A stretch of DNA of 64,000 bases from Eubacterium sp. 14-2 (GTDB taxonomy: Bacteria; Bacillota; Clostridia; Lachnospirales; Lachnospiraceae). The position numbers and the translations under genes were made by a program. The first letter of the stretch is position 1, and each line of letters opens with the position of its first letter. Shown here in pieces: positions 45,705-53,026 of the stretch. The notes beneath the pieces were generated by a model that had not been told where the DNA came from, ran no database searches, and was given only the letters and a program-made list of their open reading frames with translations. The DNA is taken from positions 1,248,911 to 1,312,910 of the forward strand of contig NZ_KE159567.1 in assembly GCF_000403845.2 (NCBI RefSeq), written 5' to 3'.

Positions 45705-45809
45705 TAATATTGATCTGGAAAATATACATAACATGGATATTTATATGGAATTATGATAAATTGGAAAAAGTTGTCAGATTCTATTGTATATTATAATAAT
45801 GAGTCAGCA

Positions 45810-45841
45810 GGCAGGAGGGACAAAACCTTCCTGCCATTTTT
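45810..45841 (+). terminator. Terminator after the YARHG gene
   Basis: GGCAGGAGG pairs with CCTTCCTGCC (one bulge) around GACAAAA, followed by ATTTTTC. Confidence 0.75.
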
Positions 45842-45909
45842 CTGCTTAAAGGAGAGATGCTGGATTAAAGACATAAAGAAATTAATTTTAAGGAAGGAGA
45901 TGAAAGTAA

Positions 45910-45984
45910 ATGCAGGGTTTGGAAATTACAATGATAATTATTGGCTGTGGAATTAAAATTCTGGAAATCATAGAAGGTGAATAA
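45910..45984 (+). CDS. Candidate small hydrophobic peptide A
   Basis: A 24-codon frame with GGAG ten bases upstream. The core LEITMIIIGCGIKILE is a hydrophobic helix with a central Cys-Gly. It lines up without gaps with the next small frame (46021-46104), while the third codon positions differ. That pattern is expected of related, translated peptides. No known family; too short for normal gene calling. It could be a membrane peptide or toxin-like element, which is not shown by sequence alone. Confidence 0.4.
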   Translation: MQGLEITMIIIGCGIKILEIIEGE

Positions 45985-46020
45985 GTGAGAAAGGCAAAAT
46001 AGTATAGCAAACAGAAAGAG

Positions 46021-46104
46021 ATGGGAAAAATGAAAGAGCTTGAAATCGTATTGCTTATATTAAGCTGCGGCACACGTTTGTCGGAAGTCTTAGATGAGGG
46101 TTAA
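46021..46104 (+). CDS. Candidate small hydrophobic peptide B
   Basis: A 27-codon frame (an internal ATG at 46030 gives 24 residues). The core LEIVLLILSCGTRLSE matches peptide A in register, and both end in an acidic tail (EVLDEG, EIIEGE). The site AGAAAGAG lies just before the first ATG; GGGAAA precedes the second. It is 36 bp after peptide A. Confidence 0.4.
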   Translation: MGKMKELEIVLLILSCGTRLSEVLDEG

Positions 46105-46230
46105 GAAAGGGTCGGGTTGCCAGAAAATCAGCAGGGAACTGGAAAAATTTAAAGAGGGATCCCTGTAGATGGGGAAGGAGGAAATCTTTTCCATTGCCTG
46201 TATGATATGCATTTATGACAGGGGGAGAAC

Positions 46231-46338
46231 ATGAAACAAAAATACCCGGAACCTGGAGAAGGAGTAAGAGGTTTAATATCAGGAAAGGCATATGCAGCGG
46301 GCACATGCCTTTTCGTTTTAATATTCTGTCACTCATAG
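46231..46338 (+). CDS. Possible 35-codon peptide
   Basis: ATG at 46231 behind GGGGGAGAAC, encoding MKQKYPEPGEGVRGLISGKA and then a hydrophobic, Cys-containing tail ending CHS. It overlaps the 3' end of the convergent Fic gene by six bases. Only the good ribosome site and signal-like tail support it. Confidence 0.25.
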   Translation: MKQKYPEPGEGVRGLISGKAYAAGTCLFVLIFCHS

Positions 46339-47088
46339 TTTAAGCAGACGACAATAATCGCGTTCTGTCTCAATCACGCATTCAGTAATCAGCTTACAGA
46401 ATGGCTCCATGTCATTTAACCGTCTGGAGGCAGAAAGAGCGTTGATATAGTCGTTCCGCCAGACAGGAGGGATGGATACTACGCCATAACCGGCATTGAC
46501 CAGAATAAGGTTCATCAGGAGCCGTGCGGTTCTGCCGTTCCCGTCAATGAAAGGGTGTATATCCACTAACCGCCTGTGAGCCATAGCTGCAAGTTCAACA
46601 GGATGCAGGACAACTTTGGATGAATAAATCTGATCTGTAAGGTGCTTCATCAGTCGGGGCACTTCCTCAGGAGCGGGGGGAACATATTCGGTTCCGGAAA
46701 TGTAAACCTGAATGGAACGGTATTGTCCGGCCTGATCAGCATCAACCTTCTGGTAAAAAAGGCGATGCAGCTTCCTGATGGTATCTTCTGTGATTTTCAT
46801 ATCCTGCTGACGTGCCAGTTCCAGCATGAAGTCGTAAGCGGAACCATGACCGACAGCTTCGTAGCAGTCCTTTAGTGGGCGACCTCCGACAGTGATACCA
46901 TCTTCCAGGAGTATTTTTGTTTCGGATATAGTGAGGGTATTCCCTTCCAGGGCATTACTGCTGTAAGTAAAACCGACACGGAAATAATCATCCAGGGATT
47001 TCAGTTCTTCTTTTGCCAATGGCCTGGCAGAGGATATTTTTTGTTTATAGGAATCTGCTTTTTGCAGCAGTTCTTTCAGTGAAGACAT
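46333..47088 (-). CDS. Fic-domain protein (class II)
   Basis: 251 residues from the ATG at 47088 (AAAGGA upstream); the frame runs further upstream but loses similarity. The Fic motif HPFIDGNGRTAR is at 178-189, with catalytic His178. An N-terminal inhibitory helix motif SNALEGN (44-50) marks a class II enzyme that can be auto-inhibited by its glutamate. Fic proteins transfer AMP or other nucleotides to target proteins. It lies downstream of an XRE gene on the same strand in the island, a common arrangement for a regulated stress or toxin-like module. Confidence 0.9.
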   Translation of the reverse strand: MSSLKELLQKADSYKQKISSARPLAKEELKSLDDYFRVGFTYSSNALEGNTLTISETKILLEDGITVGGRPLKDCYEAVGHGSAYDFMLELARQQDMKITEDTIRKLHRLFYQKVDADQAGQYRSIQVYISGTEYVPPAPEEVPRLMKHLTDQIYSSKVVLHPVELAAMAHRRLVDIHPFIDGNGRTARLLMNLILVNAGYGVVSIPPVWRNDYINALSASRRLNDMEPFCKLITECVIETERDYCRLLKL

Positions 47089-47170
47089 AGTAACATTCCT
47101 TTCCGGATTATTTTTTTGATAATTCAGCGGCGGGTACCCCGCCGATATGGTTTCTTCATATCTTATTCGG

Positions 47171-47497
47171 TTAGTTTGTGGAAAGCGAAGATTCTTCGCT
47201 GCGTTCGCTAAAAGATCTGACTGGTTCGTTAGATTCAGAAAATGGTTTTGCCGGTTCAGCGTGTTCAGAAAAAGGTTTTGTTTCCGCCGTATTAATGTTG
47301 GGAACATGCTCCATGATATCGCCAGGCTGGCAATGAAAAGCCGTGCATATACGGTCTAAAACTTTGGGGGAGATTCCTTCGCCTTTTCCCATTGCCGCTA
47401 TAGTTGTCGGTGAAGCCTTGATTAATATGCGGAAATTTTCTTTGGTCATTTTCCTGTCTATTAGTAATTTCCATAGTTTGTCATAAGAAAAAGCCAT
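47171..47497 (-). CDS. XRE-family regulator with repetitive tail
   Basis: 108 residues from the ATG at 47497 (AAAGGAAG upstream). Compact Cro-like HTH domain: MAFSYDKLWKLLIDRKMTKE, then SPTTIAAMGKGEGISPKVLD and the closing FHCQPGDIMEHV. The tail (about 72-105) repeats a KPFSE-x-x-EP-type unit three times with drift. Short XRE proteins like this often repress neighbouring genes. It is transcribed toward fic from a strong promoter carrying a dyad. Confidence 0.85.
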   Translation of the reverse strand: MAFSYDKLWKLLIDRKMTKENFRILIKASPTTIAAMGKGEGISPKVLDRICTAFHCQPGDIMEHVPNINTAETKPFSEHAEPAKPFSESNEPVRSFSERSEESSLSTN

Positions 47498-47522
47498 TTG
47501 TTCACTTCCTTTCTGTAAAAAT

Positions 47523-47576
47523 ATTATAGCGAATATTTCTATATAATGCAATAATAAATCTACATAAAAGTGTAGA
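47523..47576 (-). promoter_or_regulatory. Promoter and operator of the XRE-fic unit
   Basis: On the minus strand: TTGCAT (47551-47546), a 17-bp spacer and TATAAT (47528-47523). TCTACA-N6-TGTAGA lies just upstream (47559-47576), and a related TACA-AAAA-TGTA at 47607-47618. These are likely binding sites of the XRE protein. Confidence 0.6.
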
Positions 47577-47773
47577 AATTCTCTGAAAAAAGTATTGGCA
47601 TATTCATACAAAAATGTAGAATAAATATATAAAGATAAAGAAATGACAGAAAAAATGAAGAAAAGAACCTGTCATGCTAAAGCGTTGAAGAAAAGATGAT
47701 TTTTATTGTCACAGGTAAGATTTGCCGATATAATAAAAACAGAAATATTTACAGAAAGGAGCAGGAATGCAAA

Positions 47774-48779
47774 GTGGATGTGCTGCCCTCGGAAGGGTAT
47801 CTGACAGAAAGTGAAAGTCCAGATGGAAACAGGGAAATATTACTCCGACGGTTAAATATCGCAATATCTTACTTGCCCAAACCCCCATCTGCTACGTTGT
47901 CATCAATCGCTGTAGCCCTCGCTACAGCTCAATCTTCCGCCTTGCATATGAAAATTTGTTCTGCGTAATCTACTGTGATATTTAACCACCGGAGTAATAG
48001 AAGAACAGATTTCGGATTTTCTGATGAAAATCGGAAGTGAAATTTATCTGTTGGAATGCCAGAGCTATGATGATGGTTCCATGGCAATCAGAATTGCCGA
48101 ATATGCATTTATAGTTGCAAGGCAGTTTGCCATATGGGATATTGGCCATGCTGTTATTCCCATGCCGCGGTTTTCCGTTATTTATGTAAAAAGGACAGAT
48201 AAAACACCAAAATCAACCACCATTACCTTTACATTTCCCGACGGGCAGCGTGTGGATTATAAATCAGAGAATGTAATTTTGGCGGAATTTACAAAAGAAT
48301 ATATTGTGGAAAAACGTCTGTTTCCGTATATTCCTTTTTATGTTGCAAGATATGAGAAGGAAATTGCATATGGGGAAAGGATAGAAGAAGCTGTCAGGGA
48401 TTTGAAATATTTCAGGAATGAAATGCTCCGGCTGCATAAAGACGGGGAACTGTCAGATGATGAAATCATAGACCTGATGGGATTTGTGAATATTATTATT
48501 ACACATATTACAAATGGAAATGAAAATGAAAATGAGGAAAGGCTGGTGAATATTATGGGAGGAACTGTAATTGAGACAGAATCAGAGAAATTAATACAGC
48601 GTGGAGTAAAACAGGGGATGCAGCAGGGAATGCAGCAGCGCAAAGTGCAGATGATCATTGAGCTGGGAAAGGAAGAAGGACTGGAAGATACAGTTATTTT
48701 AGCCAGACTGCAGGAAAAAGCGGGTGTGACTTTGGAGCAGGCCATGTCCTGTCTGCGTAAATACGGGAAACAGGCCTAA
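47774..48779 (+). pseudogene. Rpn/PD-(D/E)xK transposase-like nuclease, interrupted by a MITE
   Basis: A GTG at 47774 begins VDVLPSEGYLTESESPDGNRE, then a 158-bp insertion breaks the frame. After it the protein resumes with EEQISDFLMKIGSEIYLLEC and runs to 48779. Removing the insertion and one TA copy joins them in frame (…NRE-I-EEQ…). The remainder (251 codons from an internal ATG at 48024) keeps LECQSYDDGSMAIRI, the E-x-Q catalytic region, and a Gln-rich linker (GVKQGMQQGMQQ). These nucleases promote recombination. As written it is probably inactive, though a shortened product from 48024 is possible. Confidence 0.8.
47840..47997. mobile_element. 158-bp MITE with TA target duplication
   Basis: The ends are inverted repeats of about 24 bp (left TTACTCCGACGGTTAAATAT; right end complement TTACTCCGGTGGTTAAATAT) and are flanked by TA on both sides (47838-47839, 47998-47999). 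It has no coding capacity; the interior holds GCTGTAGC/GCTACAGC hairpins. TA duplication and the TTACTCC tips suggest mobilisation by a Tc1/mariner or IS630-type transposase, none of which is in the window. Confidence 0.82.
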
Positions 48780-48807
48780 AGGATGGAAAGATAGAATGGT
48801 CATTTTA
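48733..48807 (+). repeat. 75-bp direct repeat, left copy (right copy 49706-49780)
   Basis: TGGAGCAGGCCATGTCCTGT begins both copies, which differ at about one base. The repeat covers the end of the Rpn-type gene, the gap and the first codons of the recombinase. The left copy is an orphan: its recombinase start leads into the structured repeat. The toxin-antitoxin cassette lies between the copies, so a duplication or insertion has separated a once-adjacent pair of genes. Confidence 0.85.
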
Positions 48808-48942
48808 TTCCCGCGAGCAATGAGCCAGGCAGCCGCGCTTGTGCGGATATTTGGCGGATGCCGCGAGGGTCAGATACCCTGCCCCCTGGGGCGGAAAGAA
48901 CAAGCCAGGTCATGCCCCGTAGCTTGCTGCAGGGTATTTGAC
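48808..48942. repeat. GC-rich structured repeat inserted in a recombinase remnant
   Basis: About 135 bp, much more GC-rich than its surroundings. CAGATACCCTGC pairs with GCAGGGTATTTG, enclosing GCCCC/GGGGC hairpins; CCGCGCTTGTGCGG lies before them. On both sides the recombinase start sequence is recognisable (ATGGTCATTTTATT before, TTACAGCAGGAAAT after), so this is an insertion. It has no coding potential. It could be a mobile structured repeat or RNA-encoding element. Confidence 0.65.
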
Positions 48943-49019
48943 TTACAGCAGGAAATGAAAAGAAATGTGCTGCAGATACACAGCAGATTGCAGAAATTAA
49001 AAAAAGAGGAGTGGAATCC

Positions 49020-49286
49020 ATGTCAGAGTTACAACAGAAAGCGGTGCAGTTAATCAGCGGGTTGTCAGATGATAATATAAGTTTCCTGATAGAAGTAATT
49101 CAAAGGTTAATGCCACAGGAAGCAGACACAGCGGCTCTCTGTCCGGAACAGGAGAGTACGGCAATACAGGCTTTTCAAAGGCTGGATGCAGCAAGGCCGG
49201 AGGTGAAGCGGTATTTACCAGATGATTTTGACCCGGAAAAAGAATTGGAGGAGGCAAGGGCTGAAAGATATGGCAGTTTTGATTGA
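49020..49286 (+). CDS. Putative antitoxin of a PIN toxin pair
   Basis: 88 residues from the ATG at 49020 (GAGGAG eight bases upstream). It is acidic with helices at both ends and a proline-containing linker (RYLPDDFDPEKELEEARAERYG) typical of the toxin-binding tail of antitoxins. It overlaps the PIN gene by 17 bases. A DNA-binding motif is not obvious. The role is inferred from the overlap and arrangement. Confidence 0.7.
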   Translation: MSELQQKAVQLISGLSDDNISFLIEVIQRLMPQEADTAALCPEQESTAIQAFQRLDAARPEVKRYLPDDFDPEKELEEARAERYGSFD

Positions 49287-49695
49287 CACAAATGTGATCA
49301 TTGATTTTCTTACCACAAGGGAGCCATTTTTTGAAGCGTCTGAAAAAGTGCTTACAAAATGTTCGGAAGGGGAAGTGGAGGGGTACCTTGCATTTCATTC
49401 AGTTCCAAATTTGTGGTATATACTGAGAAAAGCGCCGGAAGAGGAACGAAGAAAGTGGCTTTTGGATTTATGTAGCTTTTTGAAAGTGGCGGGTGCGAAT
49501 CATGAAGAAGTGTTAAAGGCAGTCAGGATGACAGAATTTAAAGATTTTGAGGATTGTCTGCAGGACAGGTGCGCAAAAAGCATAGGCGCAGAATATATTA
49601 TTACGCGAAACGCTGCAGATTTCAATGGGTCAGAAGTTCCGGCAATATCGCCTGAGGAATTCCTGGCTGTGATTTCGGGAAAAACACAGCGGTGA
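49270..49695 (+). CDS. PIN-domain toxin (VapC-like ribonuclease)
   Basis: 141 residues from the ATG at 49270; the frame extends upstream inside the antitoxin gene. PIN active-site acids: Asp6 in LIDTNVIIDFL, Glu/Asp in KDFEDCLQ near 95, and Asp in ITRNAADF near 118. VapC-type proteins cleave tRNA or rRNA with Mg2+. With the overlapping acidic gene it forms a toxin-antitoxin pair that may stabilise the island. Confidence 0.85.
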   Translation: MAVLIDTNVIIDFLTTREPFFEASEKVLTKCSEGEVEGYLAFHSVPNLWYILRKAPEEERRKWLLDLCSFLKVAGANHEEVLKAVRMTEFKDFEDCLQDRCAKSIGAEYIITRNAADFNGSEVPAISPEEFLAVISGKTQR

Positions 49696-49768
49696 AACCC
49701 CGGCCTGGAGCAGGCCATGTCCTGTCTGCGTAAATACGGGAAACAGGCCTAAAGGATGGAGAGATAGA

Positions 49769-51409
49769 ATGGTCATTTTTATTTACAGCAGGAAATCCAA
49801 ATGGACCGGCCGGGGAGAAAGTGTGGAAAACCAGCTTGCCATGTGCCGGGATTACATACAGTATAACATTGAAGGAGCCGGGGAAGCCGAAATCGTAACA
49901 TACGAAGATGAAGGCTACTCCGGCAAAAATACCAACCGTCCCCAATTTCAGAAAATGATGCAGGAAATCAAAAAAGGAAACTGCAATTATCTGGTGTGCT
50001 ACAAATTGGATCGGCTGGGCCGAAACATTGCAGACCTGGCCAGTCTGGTGGAAACCCTGAACAAGCTGGATGTTTCTTTTATCAGTATTAAGGAACGGTT
50101 TGACACTTCCACTCCCATTGGAAAAGCCATGCTTTATTTTGCAGGAGTTCTCGCCCAGATGGAGCGGGAGCAGATTGCAGAGCGGGTGCGGGACAATATG
50201 GTAATGCTTGCAAGAAAGGGCAGGTGGCTGGGAGGAAATACGCCCCTTGGGTTTGCGGCAGAAGCGGAAGAAAAAGTATCTGTCAACGGAAAAAACAAAA
50301 AATCTTTCCGTCTGACGGTAGATGAACAGGAAATGCAGACCGTCCGGTTTATTTTTCAGGAATATCTTAAAAATCAGTCCTTAATGGGAATTGTCAAATA
50401 TTTTCTGAGCCGCGGCATACAGACAAAGCGGGGCAATGAATATACCACAACTGCTATCCGGGACATTCTGACAAATCCCGTATACTGTACAGCAGACAGG
50501 GAAGCTTATGATTATTTCTGGAATCTGGGCTGCCAGGTATGTATGGGACAGGAAGAGGCAGATGGAACATACGGACTGATTGCCTATGCGAAAACTTCTT
50601 CCACCCAGTATAAGAATAAAAATAATTCACCGGAAAAATGGATTGTAGCGAAAGGAAGGCATCCAGGAATTATATCCGGGCAGGACTTTTCCAAAATCCA
50701 GAATCTTCTGGCAAAAAACAGTTCCAGGGGAGAAGGATGGCACAAGCCTCAGAATCCCGTAGCTTTGCTTTCAGGAATTTTGCATTGTTCCTGCGGACAC
50801 CTGATGCGCCCGAAATATTATTCAGCCAAACAGGTAACAGAAGCGGGGGAACGGAAATTTTCCTATCTCTGCCCGTATAAAGACATGACCCACGGGGAGA
50901 AATGCTCCGTACCAAATGTGCAGGGAAATACACTGGATGAACTGGTGTGCAGGGAAGTGCTGCGGTATACAGAGGAAAATTCCGACATCCATCGTATGCT
51001 TAAGGAAGCTATGGAAAGAATGGATGACACAAAAGAAGAGACAGTCACTGGGGCAGACCTGCTGGAGCAGGAAATACAGAAACGGAAAAAAGAAATACAG
51101 AACCTTATTTCTGTCCTGGCAAAATCCGGCGGTGAGGAAAATTTTATTCAGCAGATAGAAAAGGAAATCCGAAAGCTGAATGAAGAATGTACATCCTTGG
51201 AAAGAGAACGCGCAGAATCAGGGGAAGAGGGGAAAAATATTCAGGGGGACAGACAGCAGATGGAGGTTCTCTTAGAACAGCTTTCCGGCTTCCGCAGACT
51301 TTTTGACACCTTAACCGTACCGGAAAAGCGGGAATATCTGCGGATGATTCTGGATAAAGTTGTCTGGGACGGAGAAGAAGCCCATATTTTTATCTATGGC
51401 AGCCATTGA
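49769..51409 (+). CDS. Large serine recombinase (site-specific integrase)
   Basis: 546 residues. N-terminal resolvase domain with catalytic serine in YSRKS (Ser10), the arginine region YKLDRLGRN, and E-R-E-Q-I-A-E-R at the E-helix. It is followed by the recombinase domain (about 160-290), a zinc ribbon (CSCGHLMRPKYYS ... CPYKDMTHGEKC) and a C-terminal coiled coil with a predicted DNA-binding tail. It is the only recombinase in the island, 65 bp from the right junction, and is the best candidate for having integrated it. The catalytic motifs look intact. Confidence 0.93.
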   Translation: MVIFIYSRKSKWTGRGESVENQLAMCRDYIQYNIEGAGEAEIVTYEDEGYSGKNTNRPQFQKMMQEIKKGNCNYLVCYKLDRLGRNIADLASLVETLNKLDVSFISIKERFDTSTPIGKAMLYFAGVLAQMEREQIAERVRDNMVMLARKGRWLGGNTPLGFAAEAEEKVSVNGKNKKSFRLTVDEQEMQTVRFIFQEYLKNQSLMGIVKYFLSRGIQTKRGNEYTTTAIRDILTNPVYCTADREAYDYFWNLGCQVCMGQEEADGTYGLIAYAKTSSTQYKNKNNSPEKWIVAKGRHPGIISGQDFSKIQNLLAKNSSRGEGWHKPQNPVALLSGILHCSCGHLMRPKYYSAKQVTEAGERKFSYLCPYKDMTHGEKCSVPNVQGNTLDELVCREVLRYTEENSDIHRMLKEAMERMDDTKEETVTGADLLEQEIQKRKKEIQNLISVLAKSGGEENFIQQIEKEIRKLNEECTSLERERAESGEEGKNIQGDRQQMEVLLEQLSGFRRLFDTLTVPEKREYLRMILDKVVWDGEEAHIFIYGSH

Positions 51410-51448
51410 TGAAGCAGGAATCAGCAGATATCAGTGGCTGCCGCGTAA

Positions 51449-51480
51449 TTTGTTTCCCCTGCAGAACCATCCCATTGCCG
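51449..51480. other. Right attachment site of the island
   Basis: Plus strand: TTTGTTTCCCCTGC-AGAA-CCAT, then CCCATTGCCG and ATPase sequence CACCCGCTGG. The arm matches the left arm in inverted orientation. The predicted crossover is TT (51475-51476), which is AA on the minus strand. Confidence 0.8.
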
Positions 51481-51614
51481 CACCCGCTGGGCCCCACAAC
51501 CGCCAGGAAATCCCCTTTATGAACCGTAAAATTTATATTGGATAAAGCAGGCGTTTCCCCCTGCATGGTATGATAGGAATAACCCACATGGCTGATTTCC
51601 ATTAATTTTTCCAT
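51475..51614 (-). pseudogene. ABC transporter ATPase, N-terminal part (split by island)
   Basis: From the ATG at 51614 (AAGGAG six bases upstream) 46 codons read MEKLMEISHVGYSYHTMQGE and end VVGPSGCG, the Walker A loop just before its lysine. Beyond 51475 the frame continues into island sequence (NGMVLQGKQ...). The missing 209 codons are at 38994-39623. Its upstream control region faces the hrcA promoter across about 200 bp. Confidence 0.92.
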
Positions 51615-51811
51615 AAAGTTCTCCTTATTGTTACTTATTGATATTGTATGATTTGGATGTGAAAAGGGTGCTTTTGGCGTATCAGTTCCGGTTTGGAAAG
51701 TGACAGATTTTCGACAGTTGCCAAAAAGTGATGTGTGCTTTTCTGACATCTGTATTCCACAGAAAACTGCGGCAATAATTATAAAGAAATTATAAAATCG
51801 AAGAAATACTA

Positions 51812-51880
51812 TTGACAATAAAAAACGTTAGTGCTATTTTAAGTACATGGATGTTAGCACTCCAATAAGCTGAGTGCTAA
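51812..51880 (+). promoter_or_regulatory. Heat-shock promoter with CIRCE operator
   Basis: TTGACA (51812-51817), a 17-bp spacer and TATTTT (51835-51840), then TTAGCACTC-N9-GAGTGCTAA (51854-51880), a perfect CIRCE element. HrcA repression of the operon is well established for this element. Confidence 0.95.
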
Positions 51881-51936
51881 CAAAATGAAAAAGAAACTGC
51901 CCGGCATAAGAAGAACAGGGGCGCAGGAGGCCAGGA

Positions 51937-52977
51937 ATGCAGGAACTGGATGAAAGAAAAAGAAAAATTTTAAATGCAATCATCCGGAATTATCTGGATA
52001 CCGGGGAACCCGTAGGTTCCAGAACCATTTCAAAATATTCGGATTTGAATCTGAGTTCCGCCACCATCCGCAATGAGATGTCGGATCTGGAAGAGCTGGG
52101 ATATATTTTACAGCCCCATACTTCCGCAGGCAGGATTCCTTCTGACCAGGGCTACCGGTTTTATGTAGACAATCTGATGAAGGAAAAAGATCAGGAAGTC
52201 ACTGAGATGAAGGAGTTCATGATTGAGCATACGGAGCGTATGGAACAGGTATTGCAGCAGATGGCGAAAATGCTTGCAGCAAATACCAATTACACTGCCA
52301 TGATTACTTCTCCTTCCTATCATAAGAATAAAGTAAAATTCCTGCAGCTGTCTCAGGTAGACGAAGAGCAGCTTCTGGCGGTGATTGTGATGGAAGGCAA
52401 TCTGGTGAAGAATAAGATGATTTCCACAGGGGAAGCCTTAGATAATGAAACATTACTGAAGCTGAACATTCTGCTGAATACCAGTTTAAACGGACTTTCA
52501 GCGGAAGAAATCAACCTGGGAACCATTGCAAAGCTCAAAGAGCAGGCAGGCATTCACAGCAATATTGTCAGCGACGTGTTAGACGCACTGGCGGGAGCTA
52601 TTCAGGAAGATGAGGAGCTGGAGGTTTATACCAGCGGGACTACTAATATTTTAAAATATCCCGAACTGAGTGATTCCGGGAAAGCCAGAGAACTGCTGGA
52701 TGCCTTTGAAGAGAAGAAACAGTTGATCAGCCTGGTAAATGAGAGCCTGTCCTCTCAGGAAGAAACGGGGATTCAGGTGTATATTGGTGCAGAATCTCCC
52801 ATCCAGAACATGAAAGACTGCAGCGTGGTAACTGCAACGTATCAGTTAGGAGAAGGGATGACAGGTACCATTGGGATTATCGGTCCCAAGCGTATGGATT
52901 ATGAAAATGTTATGGATAATCTGAAAACATTAAAAAATCAGCTTGATACCGTATTCCGAAAATCCAGGAAGACATAG
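51937..52977 (+). CDS. hrcA: Heat-inducible transcription repressor HrcA
   Basis: 346 residues, the normal length. N-terminal winged helix (RKILNAIIRNYLDTGEPVGS, then LSSATIRNEMSDLEELGYI) and a GAF-like dimer domain with the closing GTIGIIGPKRMDYENV. It binds the CIRCE just upstream and is kept active by GroEL in other bacteria. First gene of the hrcA-grpE-dnaK-dnaJ operon. AGGAGG precedes the start. Confidence 0.97.
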   Translation: MQELDERKRKILNAIIRNYLDTGEPVGSRTISKYSDLNLSSATIRNEMSDLEELGYILQPHTSAGRIPSDQGYRFYVDNLMKEKDQEVTEMKEFMIEHTERMEQVLQQMAKMLAANTNYTAMITSPSYHKNKVKFLQLSQVDEEQLLAVIVMEGNLVKNKMISTGEALDNETLLKLNILLNTSLNGLSAEEINLGTIAKLKEQAGIHSNIVSDVLDALAGAIQEDEELEVYTSGTTNILKYPELSDSGKARELLDAFEEKKQLISLVNESLSSQEETGIQVYIGAESPIQNMKDCSVVTATYQLGEGMTGTIGIIGPKRMDYENVMDNLKTLKNQLDTVFRKSRKT

Positions 52978-53026
52978 ATACACATACCATATTGGAAAAT
53001 GCTGAAAAACAGAAAGGTGAACAGAT

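Larger units (their letters stand above)
39623..51475 (+). mobile_element. 11.85-kb integrative island with serine recombinase
   Basis: The segment interrupts an ABC ATPase gene in the Walker A lysine codon; outside it the gene halves fit together perfectly. Both junctions share CGGCAA (minus strand). The recombinase gene lies at the right end, 65 bp from the junction, as in integrated serine-recombinase elements. The two inner ends are imperfect inverted repeats, as expected of the two halves of an attP site. Cargo is AT-rich and partly decayed. No conjugation, replication or phage structural genes were found, so it is either mobilised by others or immobile now. Confidence 0.88.

Noticed and set aside
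45753-45956. 67-codon frame after the YARHG gene
   Set aside because: It runs through the terminator hairpin and has no site; only its downstream overlap with the small peptide region is of interest.
47696-47968. 90-codon continuous frame through the MITE
   Set aside because: The last third is translated MITE sequence; the real gene resumes after the insertion in a joined frame.
51390-51475. C-terminal continuation of the ATPase N-terminal fragment
   Set aside because: The residues after GPSGCG come from island DNA and overlap the recombinase end; they do not belong to the transporter.
39623-51475. Prophage or conjugative element
   Set aside because: No terminase, capsid, portal, relaxase, coupling protein or type IV secretion gene was found, so only a recombinase-bearing island is supported.
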